Notes under the pieces: generated by a model
Database searches by the model: none
What the model saw: only the letters and a program-made list of their open reading frames with translations
Told to the model about the DNA's origin: nothing
Shown: one piece after another, positions 1-9,198 of the stretch
Numbering within the stretch: the first letter of the stretch is position 1
Layout: each line of letters begins with the position of its first letter
Assembly (NCBI GenBank): GCA_003152015.1
Contig: PLZF01000054.1
Coordinates: 25,184-89,183, forward strand
Origin: Acidimicrobiaceae bacterium
GTDB taxonomy: Bacteria; Actinomycetota; Acidimicrobiia; Acidimicrobiales; RAAP-2
DNA length: 64,000 nt
Direction: 5' to 3'
Program-made: the position numbers and the translations under genes

Positions 1-371
1 AACCCATCCACCTCAGATTGGATTTGGCCGTACTGCGATTGGTACTGGGTAGGGATGGGCCCAGGCGGTTGTGAGATGGGAGTGAGATGGGGGCTGTTCG
101 GTGGCGATGATGGACGCGTCGTTGTGGTGGTGGGTGAGGCCGTCGGGCTCGAGCAGGCGCCCAGGACGAGCGCACTGCCGGCGACCACCACGAGGAACGC
201 CATCCATCGGCACCGGGGCGGCTTTGGTGCTGATTGACCAGGTTTCCCCATTCTCAGAAAAGTACCAGGCCGATGTGAGCGAACTGTGAGCGAACTGTGA
301 GCCTCGGGATGACGGCGTAAGGCCCGTTGCCCCAGGTACTCCGTTCGCTCACCTCGTGACGGTGTCGGTGA
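1..371. other. Left-edge region with no supported gene
   Basis: No reading frame here looks like a protein. The one visible structure is a short tandem repeat: GTGAGCGAACT at 275-285 and 286-296, followed by a partial third copy (GTGAGC, 297-302). It lies just upstream of a degraded oxidoreductase fragment. Confidence 0.5.
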
Positions 372-581
372 CTCGGATCGACCGTCACGGCCAACCTGGG
401 CGTCAATCCCGCCCTCACGATCACGGCACAGGCGGAGCGAGCCATGGCCATATGGCCCAACGCCGGCCAGCCCGACAGCCGGCCGCCCCTGGGCGAGGAG
501 TACCGCCCCGTCGCCACGGTGGCGCCCATCCGACCCGTCGTGCCGCCAAACGCCCCGGGAGCACTCCGGCTGCCCGCGTGA
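372..581 (+). pseudogene. C-terminal remnant of a GMC-type FAD oxidoreductase (cholesterol-oxidase-like)
   Basis: A 69-codon open stretch, bounded upstream by an in-frame TGA at 369-371 and ending in TGA at 579-581. It reads TVTANLGVNPALTITAQAER and continues with MAIWPNAGQPD and a proline-rich tail. The NPALTITAxAER segment resembles the conserved C-terminal region of GMC/cholesterol-oxidase-type flavoproteins, where the Asn-Pro lies near the flavin. There is no flavin-binding N-terminal domain upstream and no start codon before the motif (the only ATG, at 444, follows it). I read it as the tail of a deleted gene. The family call rests on pattern memory only. Confidence 0.45.
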
Positions 582-769
582 CGTGACGCGGCGGCGGCGT
601 GCCCTGATCCGTGCCCCCGAACGCCGCCGACGTGTAGGACTCGCTCGGCAGCCGCTCGTCCCGTTCGCGGCGGTCATGAGCAATGGAGCAGCGGACATCA
701 CCGGCACGGTTCCACTGGAGCCGCTAAAGCCAGACCAGCGACGGGCAGGCGGTGGGGGGGAGCCGGAAG

Positions 770-775
770 TATTGT
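770..775 (+). promoter_or_regulatory. -10 element of a probable leaderless promoter
   Basis: TATTGT, then six bases (CGGCCC), then the ATG at 782. A transcript starting about seven bases after the -10 would begin at the start codon. The same spacing recurs at many genes in this window. Confidence 0.5.
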
Positions 776-781
776 CGGCCC

Positions 782-2140
782 ATGGACAACGAACAACCGA
801 CCGGCGGTTGGGCCGACGGACTCGACTTCGTCCCGGACCCCGCCGCCAAGCAGCATGCCCTCGAGGAGTTCGCCACCTATCTGAACCCTCAGAAAGTCCG
901 GGTCATGCGGGCGGCAGGGCTCGACATCATCGAGGCCCAGCGGTCCGGCCCCTGGGTCTGGGACCTCGACGGCCGCCGGTTTCTCGACTGCTTCACGTCG
1001 GCCGGGTCGTTCAATGTCGGCCGCCGCAACCCCCGGGTGGTGGCAGCAGCGCACGCGGCGCTCGACCGGCTGGACCACGGGAATTTCCTGCTCTGCTCGA
1101 GGGAGAAGGCCGAGCTGGCGGCCAAGCTGGCGGAGATCACCCCGGGAGATCTCTCCTGCACGATGTTCGGCACCGGCGGGGGTGAGGCGGTCGACTTCGC
1201 TATCAAGCTGGCCCGGGGGTCCACCGGCCGCCCCCGGATCGTCTCGTCGGTCAACGGCTACCACGGCCACACCGGGTTCGCCCTGTCGGCCGCCGGCCGG
1301 GAGGCGTTCCGCCAACCCTTCGAGCCGCTCATGCCCGAGTTCGTCCAAGTGCCCTTCGGTGACCCCGACGTCCTCGCCGTTGCAGTCGACGAGCACACCG
1401 CCGCCGTGCTGCTCGAGCCGGTGCAGGGCGAAGGGGGGATCGTGATGCCGCCGCCGGGCTATCTGGCGGCGGTGCGCGCCGCCTGCGACCGGGCCGGGGC
1501 GCTCCTGATCCTGGACGAGATCCAGACCGGTCTCGGCCGGACCGGGCGCTGGTGGGCGAGCGAGCACTTCGGGGTTGTCCCCGACATCATGACCATCGCC
1601 AAGTCCCTCGGGGGGTCCCTGGTGCCGATTTCGGCCACCGTCTTCACCGAGGATCTCCGGGAGTTCATGATCCCCAATCCCTTCATTCATCTGTCCACGT
1701 TCGGCGGGTCGGATATCGCGTGCGCCGTGGCGCTCGAGGTGATCGCCGTCATGGAGGAGACCGATCTGGTCGCCCACGCTGCGGCAATGGGCGAGCGGCT
1801 CTTCACCGGGCTCCGCTCCATCGCCGAGGCCCGTCCCGAGGTCGTCGCCGAGGTGCGCGGACTCGGACTCATGGCAGGTATCGAGTACTCCGAGGACTCG
1901 ATGGGGCCGCGCATGTCGTACCACCTGGCGCGCCACGGCGTCCTCGCCATCTACAGCGGGAACCAGCCGGCCGTGATGCGCCTCATGCCCTCACTGGTGA
2001 TCGAGGAGGCCGAGGTGGACTTCCTGCTCGAGGCGCTCGACCGGGCGATCAGCGACCTCGTGTCGGGCGCCGGTCCCGAGGAGCCCACCCCGACTCGGCC
2101 CCGGCGCCGGCCGGTGCGGCCGGTCGCGGCGGCGGGCTGA
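782..2140 (+). CDS. Class III PLP-dependent aminotransferase
   Basis: A 452-residue fold-type I transaminase of the ornithine/GABA/putrescine aminotransferase superfamily, moving an amino group from an omega-amine or diamine to a keto acid. Visible motifs: [14 protein letters not shown] around residue 243 (the Asp that contacts the PLP ring nitrogen) and TIAKSLGG with the Schiff-base lysine near residue 274. The N-terminal part ([15 protein letters not shown]) is typical. ATG 782 is preferred over GTG 752 because it sits six bases after TATTGT. It is followed 12 bp later by an SCP2-like gene and then an APC permease, so it probably uses an amine or amino acid imported by that permease. Substrate cannot be read from sequence. 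Confidence 0.9.
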   Translation: MDNEQPTGGWADGLDFVPDPAAKQHALEEFATYLNPQKVRVMRAAGLDIIEAQRSGPWVWDLDGRRFLDCFTSAGSFNVGRRNPRVVAAAHAALDRLDHGNFLLCSREKAELAAKLAEITPGDLSCTMFGTGGGEAVDFAIKLARGSTGRPRIVSSVNGYHGHTGFALSAAGREAFRQPFEPLMPEFVQVPFGDPDVLAVAVDEHTAAVLLEPVQGEGGIVMPPPGYLAAVRAACDRAGALLILDEIQTGLGRTGRWWASEHFGVVPDIMTIAKSLGGSLVPISATVFTEDLREFMIPNPFIHLSTFGGSDIACAVALEVIAVMEETDLVAHAAAMGERLFTGLRSIAEARPEVVAEVRGLGLMAGIEYSEDSMGPRMSYHLARHGVLAIYSGNQPAVMRLMPSLVIEEAEVDFLLEALDRAISDLVSGAGPEEPTPTRPRRRPVRPVAAAG

Positions 2141-2152
2141 GAGGGGACGACC

Positions 2153-2512
2153 ATGGCGAACTGGGACGAACTAGCCGAGGCTCTGGCCGACTACACGGTC
2201 AGTTGCAACGAGAACGAGCGGCTGCGCAAGATGCAGCGGGACTGGTCGAGGACCCTGCACTTCATCTGCTCGGATACCGGGACGACCTTCTCGCTGATGG
2301 TCGAGCGGGGTGAGATCCTGGCCTCCCCTGAGGGTCACGTGGGCACGCCAGACATCGTGGTGACCACGCACTCGGAAACCTTCTGCGACATGTTCTGGGG
2401 CGACTTGAACCCGGTCCAGAAGTACCTGCGAGGTGAGATCACCGTGAAGGGCTCCCAGGAGGACGTCATGCGTCTGGACGCCATCAGCTACGTGATCTGG
2501 CCCGACTCCTGA
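2153..2512 (+). CDS. SCP-2 sterol-transfer-domain protein
   Basis: A 119-residue cytosolic protein consisting of a single SCP2 domain, a small alpha/beta fold with a hydrophobic tunnel that binds lipids or acyl-CoA. The segment TTHSETFCDMFWGDLNPVQK followed by YLRGEITVKGSQEDVMRL matches the typical SCP2 pattern of an LxGxIxxxG strand and a C-terminal helix. GAGGGGAC lies upstream of ATG 2153. Its stop overlaps the start of the permease by one base (TGATG), so the two are translationally coupled. Its role beside an aminotransferase is unknown; it could carry a hydrophobic cofactor or substrate. Confidence 0.8.
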   Translation: MANWDELAEALADYTVSCNENERLRKMQRDWSRTLHFICSDTGTTFSLMVERGEILASPEGHVGTPDIVVTTHSETFCDMFWGDLNPVQKYLRGEITVKGSQEDVMRLDAISYVIWPDS

Positions 2513-3972
2513 TGTCCGGTGGCGACGGGGCACACCCCGTCGCTTTGGCCCTCCGCCGGTCGATCGGCACCGCCACCGCCACGGCCACCTCGGCCGGCCT
2601 GGCCTTCGCCGCCATCGACTACCTGGGGGTGGTCTCGGTCCTGGCCTACGCCCCAGGGGCCACGGCGGCGCTGGCCATCTTCATCGGCGGCGGGATCGTC
2701 CTGCTGGTCTCGGGCATCTTCTCCGAACTGAACGGCCTCTATCCCTCGGCGGCCGGGATTCGCCTCTATCTCGGCCGGGCCGTGGGCAACCGCACGGCCC
2801 TGGCGGTCACGTTCACCTACATGACGACGGTGGTCCTGGTCATCGCCGCCGACGCCTTCCTCATCGGGGCGGCCGTTCGCCATGTGCTGGGGGAGCCCGC
2901 GGCGCTGGCCTATCTATGGATCGCGGTGCTGCTGGGCCTGGCGACGGGCGCCAACCTCCGCGGTGTGCGCCTCGCCGGCTGGGTGCAGACGGTCGTCACC
3001 TACACCGTGCTGGCTGGCACCGCCATCCTGTCGGTGGTCGCCCTATTCCACGTGGGCGGTGCGTTCCGGCACCCCTTCGACCTGTTCGGCAAGGGCAGCT
3101 TCTCGGGGATCCAGGCGGTAGCCTTCGCCCTCTTCCTCTACGCCGCGTTCGAGTGGGTCACCACCACAGCAGAGGAGGCCCGGACCCCCCCGGTCATCAC
3201 CCGGGCCCTCTTCATCGCCCCGGTGCTCATCTGGATCGTGGCCAGCCTGTTCGCACTGGCCCTGGCCCACCTCGAGCCGTTCTCCAGCCTCCACGGCAGC
3301 GCCTATCCGCAACTGCTGCTCGGCCGGGCGGCGCTCGGAACCGTGGGCGAACTGTGGATGCTGGCGCTGACCGTGCTCACGGCCCTCAACACCTTCAACG
3401 GCGGCTTCCTGGTCGCCTCGCGCTTCATCTACGCCGCCGCCCGGGAGAACAACCTTCCGCGCCAGTTCGCCTGGCTGAATCTCCAGGCGGTCCCCTGGGT
3501 GGCTGTGACCTCGCTGGCGGTGGTGTCCGCTGTCGTTGCCGCGGTGGTCTTCGCCACCGGCCAGTGGCTGCTGCTGGTGGCAGTCGGCGCCGCCATCGAA
3601 GCGGGGATCTACGCCATCGGCTCCCTGTGCCTCGTGGTGCTGCGGCGCCGCGACACCCGTGAGCGGCCCTTCCGGCTCATTGCCGGCAGGCCTCTGGCAA
3701 TGATCGGGATTGTGCTCTTCAGCGTGCTGTTCGTGGCCACCGGGTTCTCCGACCCCAAGAACGCTCACCACTTCTCGGTCGCCCCGATCAGTGTGATCGC
3801 GATCCTGGGGGCGTTGTCAACCGCCTATGTGCTGCTCGTTGTGCCGAAACTGCAGGCGGCCGCCGCCGCCCGGACCGCCGCCGCCCGCCCCCGCCGCCGC
3901 CCGGCCCGGCCGCCGGCCGCGACGCAGGAACCGGTTCCGGCACCCGGATCCGCCCCACCTGCCGACGACTGA
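2512..3972 (+). CDS. APC-family amino acid/amine permease
   Basis: A 486-residue integral membrane protein with about twelve hydrophobic segments, of the amino acid-polyamine-organocation superfamily. The first segment region reads AFAAIDYLGVVSVLAYAPG and later AFALFLYAAFEWVTTTAEE resembles the conserved E-A/E-E region of APC transporters. The last 40 residues form a Pro/Ala/Arg-rich cytoplasmic tail beginning AAAARTAAARPRRRPARPP, longer than in usual family members. It is coupled to the preceding SCP2 gene. Together with the aminotransferase it suggests an uptake-plus-transamination module; substrate not determinable. Confidence 0.85.
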   Translation: MSGGDGAHPVALALRRSIGTATATATSAGLAFAAIDYLGVVSVLAYAPGATAALAIFIGGGIVLLVSGIFSELNGLYPSAAGIRLYLGRAVGNRTALAVTFTYMTTVVLVIAADAFLIGAAVRHVLGEPAALAYLWIAVLLGLATGANLRGVRLAGWVQTVVTYTVLAGTAILSVVALFHVGGAFRHPFDLFGKGSFSGIQAVAFALFLYAAFEWVTTTAEEARTPPVITRALFIAPVLIWIVASLFALALAHLEPFSSLHGSAYPQLLLGRAALGTVGELWMLALTVLTALNTFNGGFLVASRFIYAAARENNLPRQFAWLNLQAVPWVAVTSLAVVSAVVAAVVFATGQWLLLVAVGAAIEAGIYAIGSLCLVVLRRRDTRERPFRLIAGRPLAMIGIVLFSVLFVATGFSDPKNAHHFSVAPISVIAILGALSTAYVLLVVPKLQAAAAARTAAARPRRRPARPPAATQEPVPAPGSAPPADD

Positions 3973-4036
3973 AGCCGCCTCCGGCAGGATCCGTTCTGCC
4001 GCCCGGGCGTTGCACGACCCCGAGAACTCCATCACC

Positions 4037-4294
4037 ATGATCATGTTGGACCGAGCTGGCATCGCCCCCCAGCTGCCCTGGACGATCGGCTCATGGCCCA
4101 CGACACCGGCAGAAGACCCGAACGTTCCCATGACTCGTCCGGTGATAATTCGGCGGACCGAGCCGGTAATCCTGGAGGTCATAGCCCGAGCAGGAGGTTC
4201 AACCTTGTACACGATCAAGTGGACAGGGTTGGAACCCAACGAAGACGGTTGGAGTCTCCCCTCCGACACCCGGTCAGAGGCCTTTTCTACTTGA
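4037..4294 (+). CDS. Possible small hypothetical protein
   Basis: An 85-codon frame with coding-like third-position GC. Its second half (PVILEVIARAGGSTLYTIKW, then TGLEPNEDGWSLPSD) faintly resembles the C-terminal part of the small actinobacterial DUF1918 proteins (ILEV...LYxVRW...). There is no ribosome-binding site and no -10 at the usual distance, and an opposing frame is also open. It may be a decayed gene. ATG 4130 is an alternative start. Confidence 0.3.
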   Translation: MIMLDRAGIAPQLPWTIGSWPTTPAEDPNVPMTRPVIIRRTEPVILEVIARAGGSTLYTIKWTGLEPNEDGWSLPSDTRSEAFST

Positions 4295-4476
4295 TCCCGC
4301 CCGTGGGCGATCGATCATCGGTGCCCGACATGCGCTATTCGTGCGCGAAGGAATCGGGAAGCGGTCGCATGGTGTTATTGGATGTTGGGTGGATTTAGCA
4401 ATGAACGTCTCCTGCCTGGGGCCCCAAATCGATGAGGGCTTTTAATGGTGGGGGGCACTCGACTACCGTCCGCGCC

Positions 4477-4743
4477 ATGCCCACCGTTTCGATTAGCTGG
4501 GACTCCGCCGACCTCTTCGACGAGATGCTGAGCGTCCTCTGCCGGGACACCCTCGCCGTCTGCTTGACCTTTACCATCAGGTCATCACGGTGACGGGGGC
4601 CAGGAACAAGGAAGAACAACCTCGTCGACCGCTCATTGCGCCGTCAAACTCCGCGCCTACCAAGGCTGTGGGCCACCGACCGACTGGCAGAGGCCATCGA
4701 CGTCCACCTGCGGGATCGCACGACCATCGATGCCAGCGGCTGA
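4477..4743 (+). pseudogene. Small gene interrupted by an in-frame TGA
   Basis: From ATG 4477 a frame reads MPTVSISWDSADLFDEMLSV and stops at TGA 4591-4593. The same frame then stays open to 4743 and ends with RLWATDRLAEAIDVHLRDRT and a final TGA. Both ends use GC-rich third positions, while the stretch just after the internal stop does not. TACCGT lies seven bases before the ATG, close to the leaderless-promoter pattern of this genome. I read it as a decaying gene of unknown function. Confidence 0.35.
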
Positions 4744-4820
4744 CGCCGGTTTGGTCGGATCAGCGGGCTCCTGGGCGGCCGGCCCTCAAGTTCGTCCGGT
4801 TCGGTGCCGATAACCCCTTG

Positions 4821-6062
4821 GTGGCACCCAGGCATTGGTTGGCCGTGTCCGCGCTCGTGATTGCAACGGTCGTGGGACTGACAGGAACCGGGTTGGACGC
4901 CGCCCCAGCCGCGGCGGCGCCGGCCATTCCGGTCAGCCTGGAGGGTGTCGACGGGAGCCCGACTCCGGCCAGTTTCTGGTTGGCCTCGAGTACCGGCGGG
5001 GTGTGGAACATGGGGAGGACTGCCTCCTACGGCCAGTTGGCCTCCCCTCCGACCAAGCCGGTCGTCGGAATCAGCCCCACCCACGACAAGGCCGGCTACT
5101 GGCTGGTGGCAAGTGACGGCGGCATCTTCTCGTTCGGGGACGCTACCTTCTACGGCTCCACCGGCAGCCTCGTGCTGAACCGGCCGGTGGTGGGCATGGC
5201 CCCGACTCCCGACGGTAGGGGCTACTGGCTGGTGGCCAGTGACGGCGGCATCTTCTCGTTCGGGGACGCTACCTTCTACGGCTCCACCGGCAGCCTGGTG
5301 CTGAACCGGCCGGTGGTGGGCATGGCCCCGACTCCCGACGGTAGGGGATACTGGTTGATCGCCGCCGACGGCGGCATCTTCTCGTTCGGCGACGCCACCT
5401 TCTACGGCTCCACCGGCGCTCTTACGTTGATGCAGCCGGTGGTGGGCATGGCCCCGACTGCCAACGGCGCCGGATACTGGTTGATCGCCGCCGACGGAGG
5501 CGTGTTCTCCTTCGGGGACGCCATGTTCTACGGCTCAATGGGCTCCGCTCCCACCCCCGACCCGGCGGAGAAGGTGGTCTCGTCGAGAAGCGGTCACGGC
5601 TATTGGATCGTCGACCAGAACGGCACCTCATGGGCGTTCGGAGACGCCGGTGCGGTGCCACCGACCCTGGGGCTGATGTTCGAGGGGGTGACCCCGGGCG
5701 ACCGGGCCGTCCTCTTCGCCTTTGCCCAGTTGGGCAAGCCCTACATCTGGGGTGGGAACGGCCCGATCGGCTACGACTGCTCAGGGTTGGCGTTGGCAGC
5801 GTGGGAGTCTGCCGGCGTGGGTTTCGCCCGCGTGGCCAATGATCAGTACAACACCGCAGGAGTGCCGATGGCGATGGCTGATCTCCAGGCCGGCGACCTC
5901 GTGTTCTGGGGGTCGGATCCGACCAACTGGAGCACCGTCGATCACACCGCGCTCTACGTCGGCGGAGGTCAGATCGTGGAGGCGACCGGCGACCACGTCC
6001 AATTGAATTCGCTGGACCAGTGGGGCACCCACACCGTCATGCCCAACGGCCGCCACCCCTGA
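4821..6062 (+). CDS. Secreted NlpC/P60 peptidase with [13 protein letters not shown] repeats
   Basis: About 413 residues. A signal peptide (APRHWLAVSALVIATVVGLT, then an Ala-rich cleavage region) is followed by 42-residue repeats of the type [20 protein letters not shown] plus GGIFSFGDATFYGSTG, probably a surface beta-propeller-like or solenoid module. The C-terminal 120 residues are an NlpC/P60 cysteine peptidase: catalytic Cys in GYDCSGLALAAWE, His in VDHTALYVGGGQIVEATGDH. Such enzymes cleave peptidoglycan stem peptides. The start is uncertain: the frame is open back to GTG 4590, but that part overlaps the interrupted gene at 4477-4743. GTG 4821 gives a compact signal peptide. Confidence 0.75.
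   Translation: MAPRHWLAVSALVIATVVGLTGTGLDAAPAAAAPAIPVSLEGVDGSPTPASFWLASSTGGVWNMGRTASYGQLASPPTKPVVGISPTHDKAGYWLVASDGGIFSFGDATFYGSTGSLVLNRPVVGMAPTPDGRGYWLVASDGGIFSFGDATFYGSTGSLVLNRPVVGMAPTPDGRGYWLIAADGGIFSFGDATFYGSTGALTLMQPVVGMAPTANGAGYWLIAADGGVFSFGDAMFYGSMGSAPTPDPAEKVVSSRSGHGYWIVDQNGTSWAFGDAGAVPPTLGLMFEGVTPGDRAVLFAFAQLGKPYIWGGNGPIGYDCSGLALAAWESAGVGFARVANDQYNTAGVPMAMADLQAGDLVFWGSDPTNWSTVDHTALYVGGGQIVEATGDHVQLNSLDQWGTHTVMPNGRHP
5094..5597 (+). repeat. Four tandem 126-bp units inside the NlpC/P60 gene
   Basis: Units start at 5094, 5220, 5346 and 5472, each beginning at the codons for GYW. Units 1 and 2 are almost identical at the DNA level; units 3 and 4 have diverged (LIAADGG instead of LVASDGG). 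The period of exactly 126 bp keeps the reading frame. Confidence 0.9.
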
Positions 6063-6757
6063 GGGGCTATCAAGAGCGTCGCCGCGCACCATGTGGTCCG
6101 GACCGAGACACTCCGCCTTGTCGTCGACCTCAGGGCGAGCCCGACCGATCGTCGAGGACCCGCCGGCAGTACCAGGTCATTACGGTTCGATGGGGATTGC
6201 AGGGCTCAGCCAGAGCGGCCCACTCCTTCGGCGTCGGATCTCGAACAGCTGCCACCCGTCGGCGTACCCGGTATACCTCCAGTTCGACAACGCGGCCGAG
6301 TTCATAGCCCAATTCTGGGGCATCGGACTCGCATGCGTGTTGGTCTGTCCCAGGGGATCAGGTCACTCCGAGGACGTACTGCACAGCACCGACCGGCGCG
6401 GAGTACGCGGACACCGTGGGCGCGAGCTTCTCGAAGGCCACGGTGTCCGGCGTACTCGAGAACGGAACGGCGTTTACGTCCACCTGAGCGATGCCTCGGT
6501 GCCGGGTGGTTGCGAATGGTTCGCGCCGCATGAGCACCGAACACCCGTGGTACGAGGTCGAGGTCGATAGCGAGCACATTTGGAATCGCGGATTCCGCGA
6601 CGTTGTTGCCGGCAAGGACGCTCACGTTGATCGCCCACAGGAGTTCCGGAACTCCCGCTGCCCGCTGTAGGGCGCGCCCGGGGGTGAAGAGGCGGCTCAT
6701 AGGACCTTTGGCCCTGTTCGGCGCGGCCCGGGCGCATCACGATGAAATCGGGAGGCG
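6063..6757. other. Gene-poor stretch with minus-strand coding remnants
   Basis: No intact gene is supported. On the minus strand 6700-6560 reads NVSVLAGNNVAESAIPNVLA and, after a change of frame, 6500-6358 reads VDVNAVPFSSTPDTVAFEKL and ends in a stop. Together they look like one frameshifted gene. A further minus frame at 6312-6130 (VRDPTPKEWAALAEPCNPHR) also looks protein-like. None has a recognisable family. Confidence 0.3.
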
Positions 6758-7558
6758 ATGGACATGACCGGAGAAGCAGGAGTGCGGCAGAATTATTCCT
6801 ATCGGCGGAGGATGATGCCGCTGGCGGTGGTCATTGCGGTGATCGGAATCACTCTGACCGCGTGTAGCAGTGGCGGAACCTCGTCGGCGACATCGAGCAC
6901 GACGGCGGGATCCGGTCCGAATAAGAAGGCGATGGCGGCAGTGCTTCTGCAAGTGAGCGACCTCCCCTCTGGTTGGGCCGAGTCCTCCAAGCCGCAAAGC
7001 AGCTCCAGCGACGCCGCAACGAAGAAGGCAGCGCAATCGATCCCGGCGTGCCGTGCCTTCGTCGCGCAAGCGGATATCGAGAAGAAGCAAACCCAGCTGA
7101 GTTCGGCGACCTTCACCGATCCGGCTATGCCTTCTGATGCCGCCAACGAAGCGAGCAATCAGGGCGTGGGTTACGCATCGGAAGCTCAGGCCAAGACGGC
7201 GTATGCCGCATATGCATCATCGCAGACCTCGGTTTGCCTGCAACAGGTCTTTGACAATCTCGTGAAGGAACATGTCGCCTCAATCAATGCCGGTGGCGGC
7301 CCGCCTGCCACTGTCACTGCCGAGGTCCAGATCCTGGGCGTGCCGGCCGCGGGTGATGCCACGACCGCTTACGAAATCGTCCTCACTATCGATGTGGCCG
7401 GAACGGCACAGAAGATCGGTTTCGTGGTGCAGATCGTTAGGGTCGGCCAGTACGTGATCAGCTACAACGCAACGATGTACCAAGCCGCTCCGGACAAATT
7501 CGGCCAGAACCTCGTGGATCGTTCTGTGGTTCGATTCGAGGCTGCGCTGGCTGCCTGA
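6758..7558 (+). CDS. Secreted lipoprotein, DLPxGW family (copy 1)
   Basis: A 266-residue exported lipoprotein. The N-terminus has basic residues (YRRR), a hydrophobic core and the lipobox LTACSSGG, so the cysteine near residue 36 would be lipidated. A Ser/Thr/Gly linker precedes a globular domain with LLQVSDLPSGWAESSKP, two conserved cysteines (IPACRAFV; TSVCLQQVF) and a C-terminal strand-rich part. The protein at 60843-61643 has the same layout, so they are paralogues. The architecture resembles mycobacterial small lipoproteins and PknH-type extracellular sensor domains, but function is unknown. GGGAGGCG lies directly upstream of ATG 6758; ATG 6764 is an alternative start. Confidence 0.75.
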   Translation: MDMTGEAGVRQNYSYRRRMMPLAVVIAVIGITLTACSSGGTSSATSSTTAGSGPNKKAMAAVLLQVSDLPSGWAESSKPQSSSSDAATKKAAQSIPACRAFVAQADIEKKQTQLSSATFTDPAMPSDAANEASNQGVGYASEAQAKTAYAAYASSQTSVCLQQVFDNLVKEHVASINAGGGPPATVTAEVQILGVPAAGDATTAYEIVLTIDVAGTAQKIGFVVQIVRVGQYVISYNATMYQAAPDKFGQNLVDRSVVRFEAALAA

Positions 7559-8435
7559 TGGCGGGGGATCGACGGTGAACGCAAAGGACCGCGTTTTGCC
7601 TTGAGTCCTCATGGCTGTTGGGCATCCTCTGGCCGGCCGGAAACATGGTGATGCGCCTTGATAGCGAGGTGAGAACGCACAAATCCAGTTCCAACTCGAC
7701 CGATGGGGCGAATCTCCGGGCCGAATGCAGCTTGATGTTGCCGTATCGATGGATCCATGCCGTGATGGCTGACAACCACCGGAACCCACACGGCCTGGCG
7801 CCCATCATCGTTCGGATCGTTCGGTGCCGGTGGCCATGGACATTTCGGCATGACATGCACGAGATTCGGATCGCGGCATCCCTTCCGCACGAGGTCGGTC
7901 CCTCTGTCCAAATGGGTGACGAGCTGGTCGAAGAGATCACCAACCGGCAAACCATTGATGGACGATGCAGTGACACCCGAGCAGCACCGGGGCCACCGCT
8001 CAACAGCGAACTACGTCATCACGGACCTGCCATCCTCAACCGCCATTGACAACGCAATTAGGGGTCGGTGACTTTCGCTCGAACCGTTTGCGGGGCACAG
8101 GGGCGGACGTACGCGAAAACGCCCGTCCCACGAACTGACGGGGATCGGGCGCTTTACTTCAGCTGTACTCCGAGAAACGAACTCCGATTGGGGAACGGCA
8201 CTCATCGGGGCTTCGGAGCCCCTTGCCTTTGCAACGCTCCTGCTGCGAGCTGCTTGCCTTTGATTGTCGCCTGAGCCTTCCGAGAAGCTGCCCCGGACTA
8301 TCCCCTGCAATCCGTTCTCAAGATGAACCATCCTGATGAGGTCTCAATAAGCCGCCTCCTCTGGATCCTCACGAATCCTTCATTGTGATCCTACCATCGG
8401 GCCGCCGTTTTGAGAAGAGGCAAAGACCCAATTTC
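7559..8435. other. Region without a supported gene
   Basis: Several overlapping frames are open on both strands but none shows family motifs, a convincing start or consistent codon bias. The best candidate is a minus-strand frame at 7950-7609 (PVGDLFDQLVTHLDRGTDLV at its start), which I could not confirm. The stretch looks like decayed DNA between the lipoprotein and the IS-like repeats. Confidence 0.4.
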
Positions 8436-8469
8436 TTTCGGGACAGGTGGTTTGTTTCGGGACAAGTGG
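8436..8469. repeat. Pair of direct repeats resembling an insertion-sequence end
   Basis: TTTCGGGACAGGTGG at 8436-8450 and TTTCGGGACAAGTGG at 8455-8469, differing at one base and 19 bp apart. Multiple short repeats containing TGTCCCGAAA (the complement) are a feature I associate with IS21-type ends. No transposase was found nearby, so at most this is a remnant. Confidence 0.35.
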
Positions 8470-8758
8470 CTTCGCCGCCTCCCCCTCTACCGGCTTGGCT
8501 CGGGTGAAAGTCGGTCTGCTGGTGCCAAGTGAGGCGGCCACCAAGGAAGAGACCGTCAACCATCGCCTGGGCCGCCATGGAGTGCGGACCCTGATCGTGA
8601 TTCGGTTCCGCTCTCCCTTCGACTTCCCGCCGTACAGGGATACCACGAGGTCGTGCGCATCCGATCCCGAGTCGACGCGGTCGCCGGCCCCGGCCGCGTG
8701 ACCGGTGTGGCCTCTGACCGGAGCCCTCGATGCGCCAAGTTCCGCAGCCGCGTTGCCG

Positions 8759-9196
8759 TCAGCGCCAGGGCTCTTGCCCAAAGTCGATGAAGAAGGGAAC
8801 CGTCGCCGGTTGGTCGCAGTTGCCGCAATCATCCCGGCTCTGCGCGACGCGCAGGGCGCGCTCGAGGGTAGCCCGGTCGAGGTGGTAATAGCGGCCCTGT
8901 CTGTGGTTGTCACGAGCCCGCTGACCCAAGGCGTGGCCCTCGTTCCACAGCTTCTCGGAGATGACGTGGCCGGGCAGCACCTCTCCGTTTGTCTTTGTCA
9001 GCTTGGCCCCCCAGCCCATGACTTCCAGCTCGGCGAGGGGAAGATCCAGCCAGCCGGCAATGGCCCCGAAGAGGAAGTTGTCGGGCACATAGCAGTCGAC
9101 ACAACGCCCGACGATGGTCACGGTGTCGGCGCACTCGTTGCTCGACGGGCATCCGCCGGGCGTAAAGGTGCCAGGTGCGAACGGGCGACAGATCAT
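8759..9196 (-). CDS. Cysteine-containing protein resembling polymorphic-toxin domain 44 (possibly a fragment)
   Basis: About 145 residues from ATG 9196. Four cysteines precede the core ([20 protein letters not shown]), then comes [20 protein letters not shown], followed by [20 protein letters not shown] and a basic region ([20 protein letters not shown]). The end carries DDCGNCDQP. The core resembles the NF-x-GAxGxxLGL-x-AxGxA pattern I associate with bacterial toxin 44 domains, but this is memory, not a search. No delivery domain, immunity gene, ribosome-binding site or promoter is visible, so it may be a stranded fragment. Confidence 0.4.
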   Translation of the reverse strand: MICRPFAPGTFTPGGCPSSNECADTVTIVGRCVDCYVPDNFLFGAIAGWLDLPLAELEVMGWGAKLTKTNGEVLPGHVISEKLWNEGHALGQRARDNHRQGRYYHLDRATLERALRVAQSRDDCGNCDQPATVPFFIDFGQEPWR

Positions 9197-9198
9197 CC

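Noticed and set aside
698..1936. 412-codon minus-strand frame opposite the aminotransferase
   Set aside because: Antisense of a gene with full class III aminotransferase motifs; no independent signal.
4591..4593. TGA read as selenocysteine
   Set aside because: No SECIS-like hairpin follows and the flanking residues match no known selenoprotein motif; nonsense decay is simpler.
6240..6320. FDNAAEFIAQF as an integrase-core transposase fragment
   Set aside because: Only a few residues resemble the DNGPEFI pattern; the surrounding frame has no DDE context.
7618..8049. 143-codon plus-strand frame and its antisense partners
   Set aside because: All are open mainly because of base composition; no motif, no start signal and no consistent codon bias.
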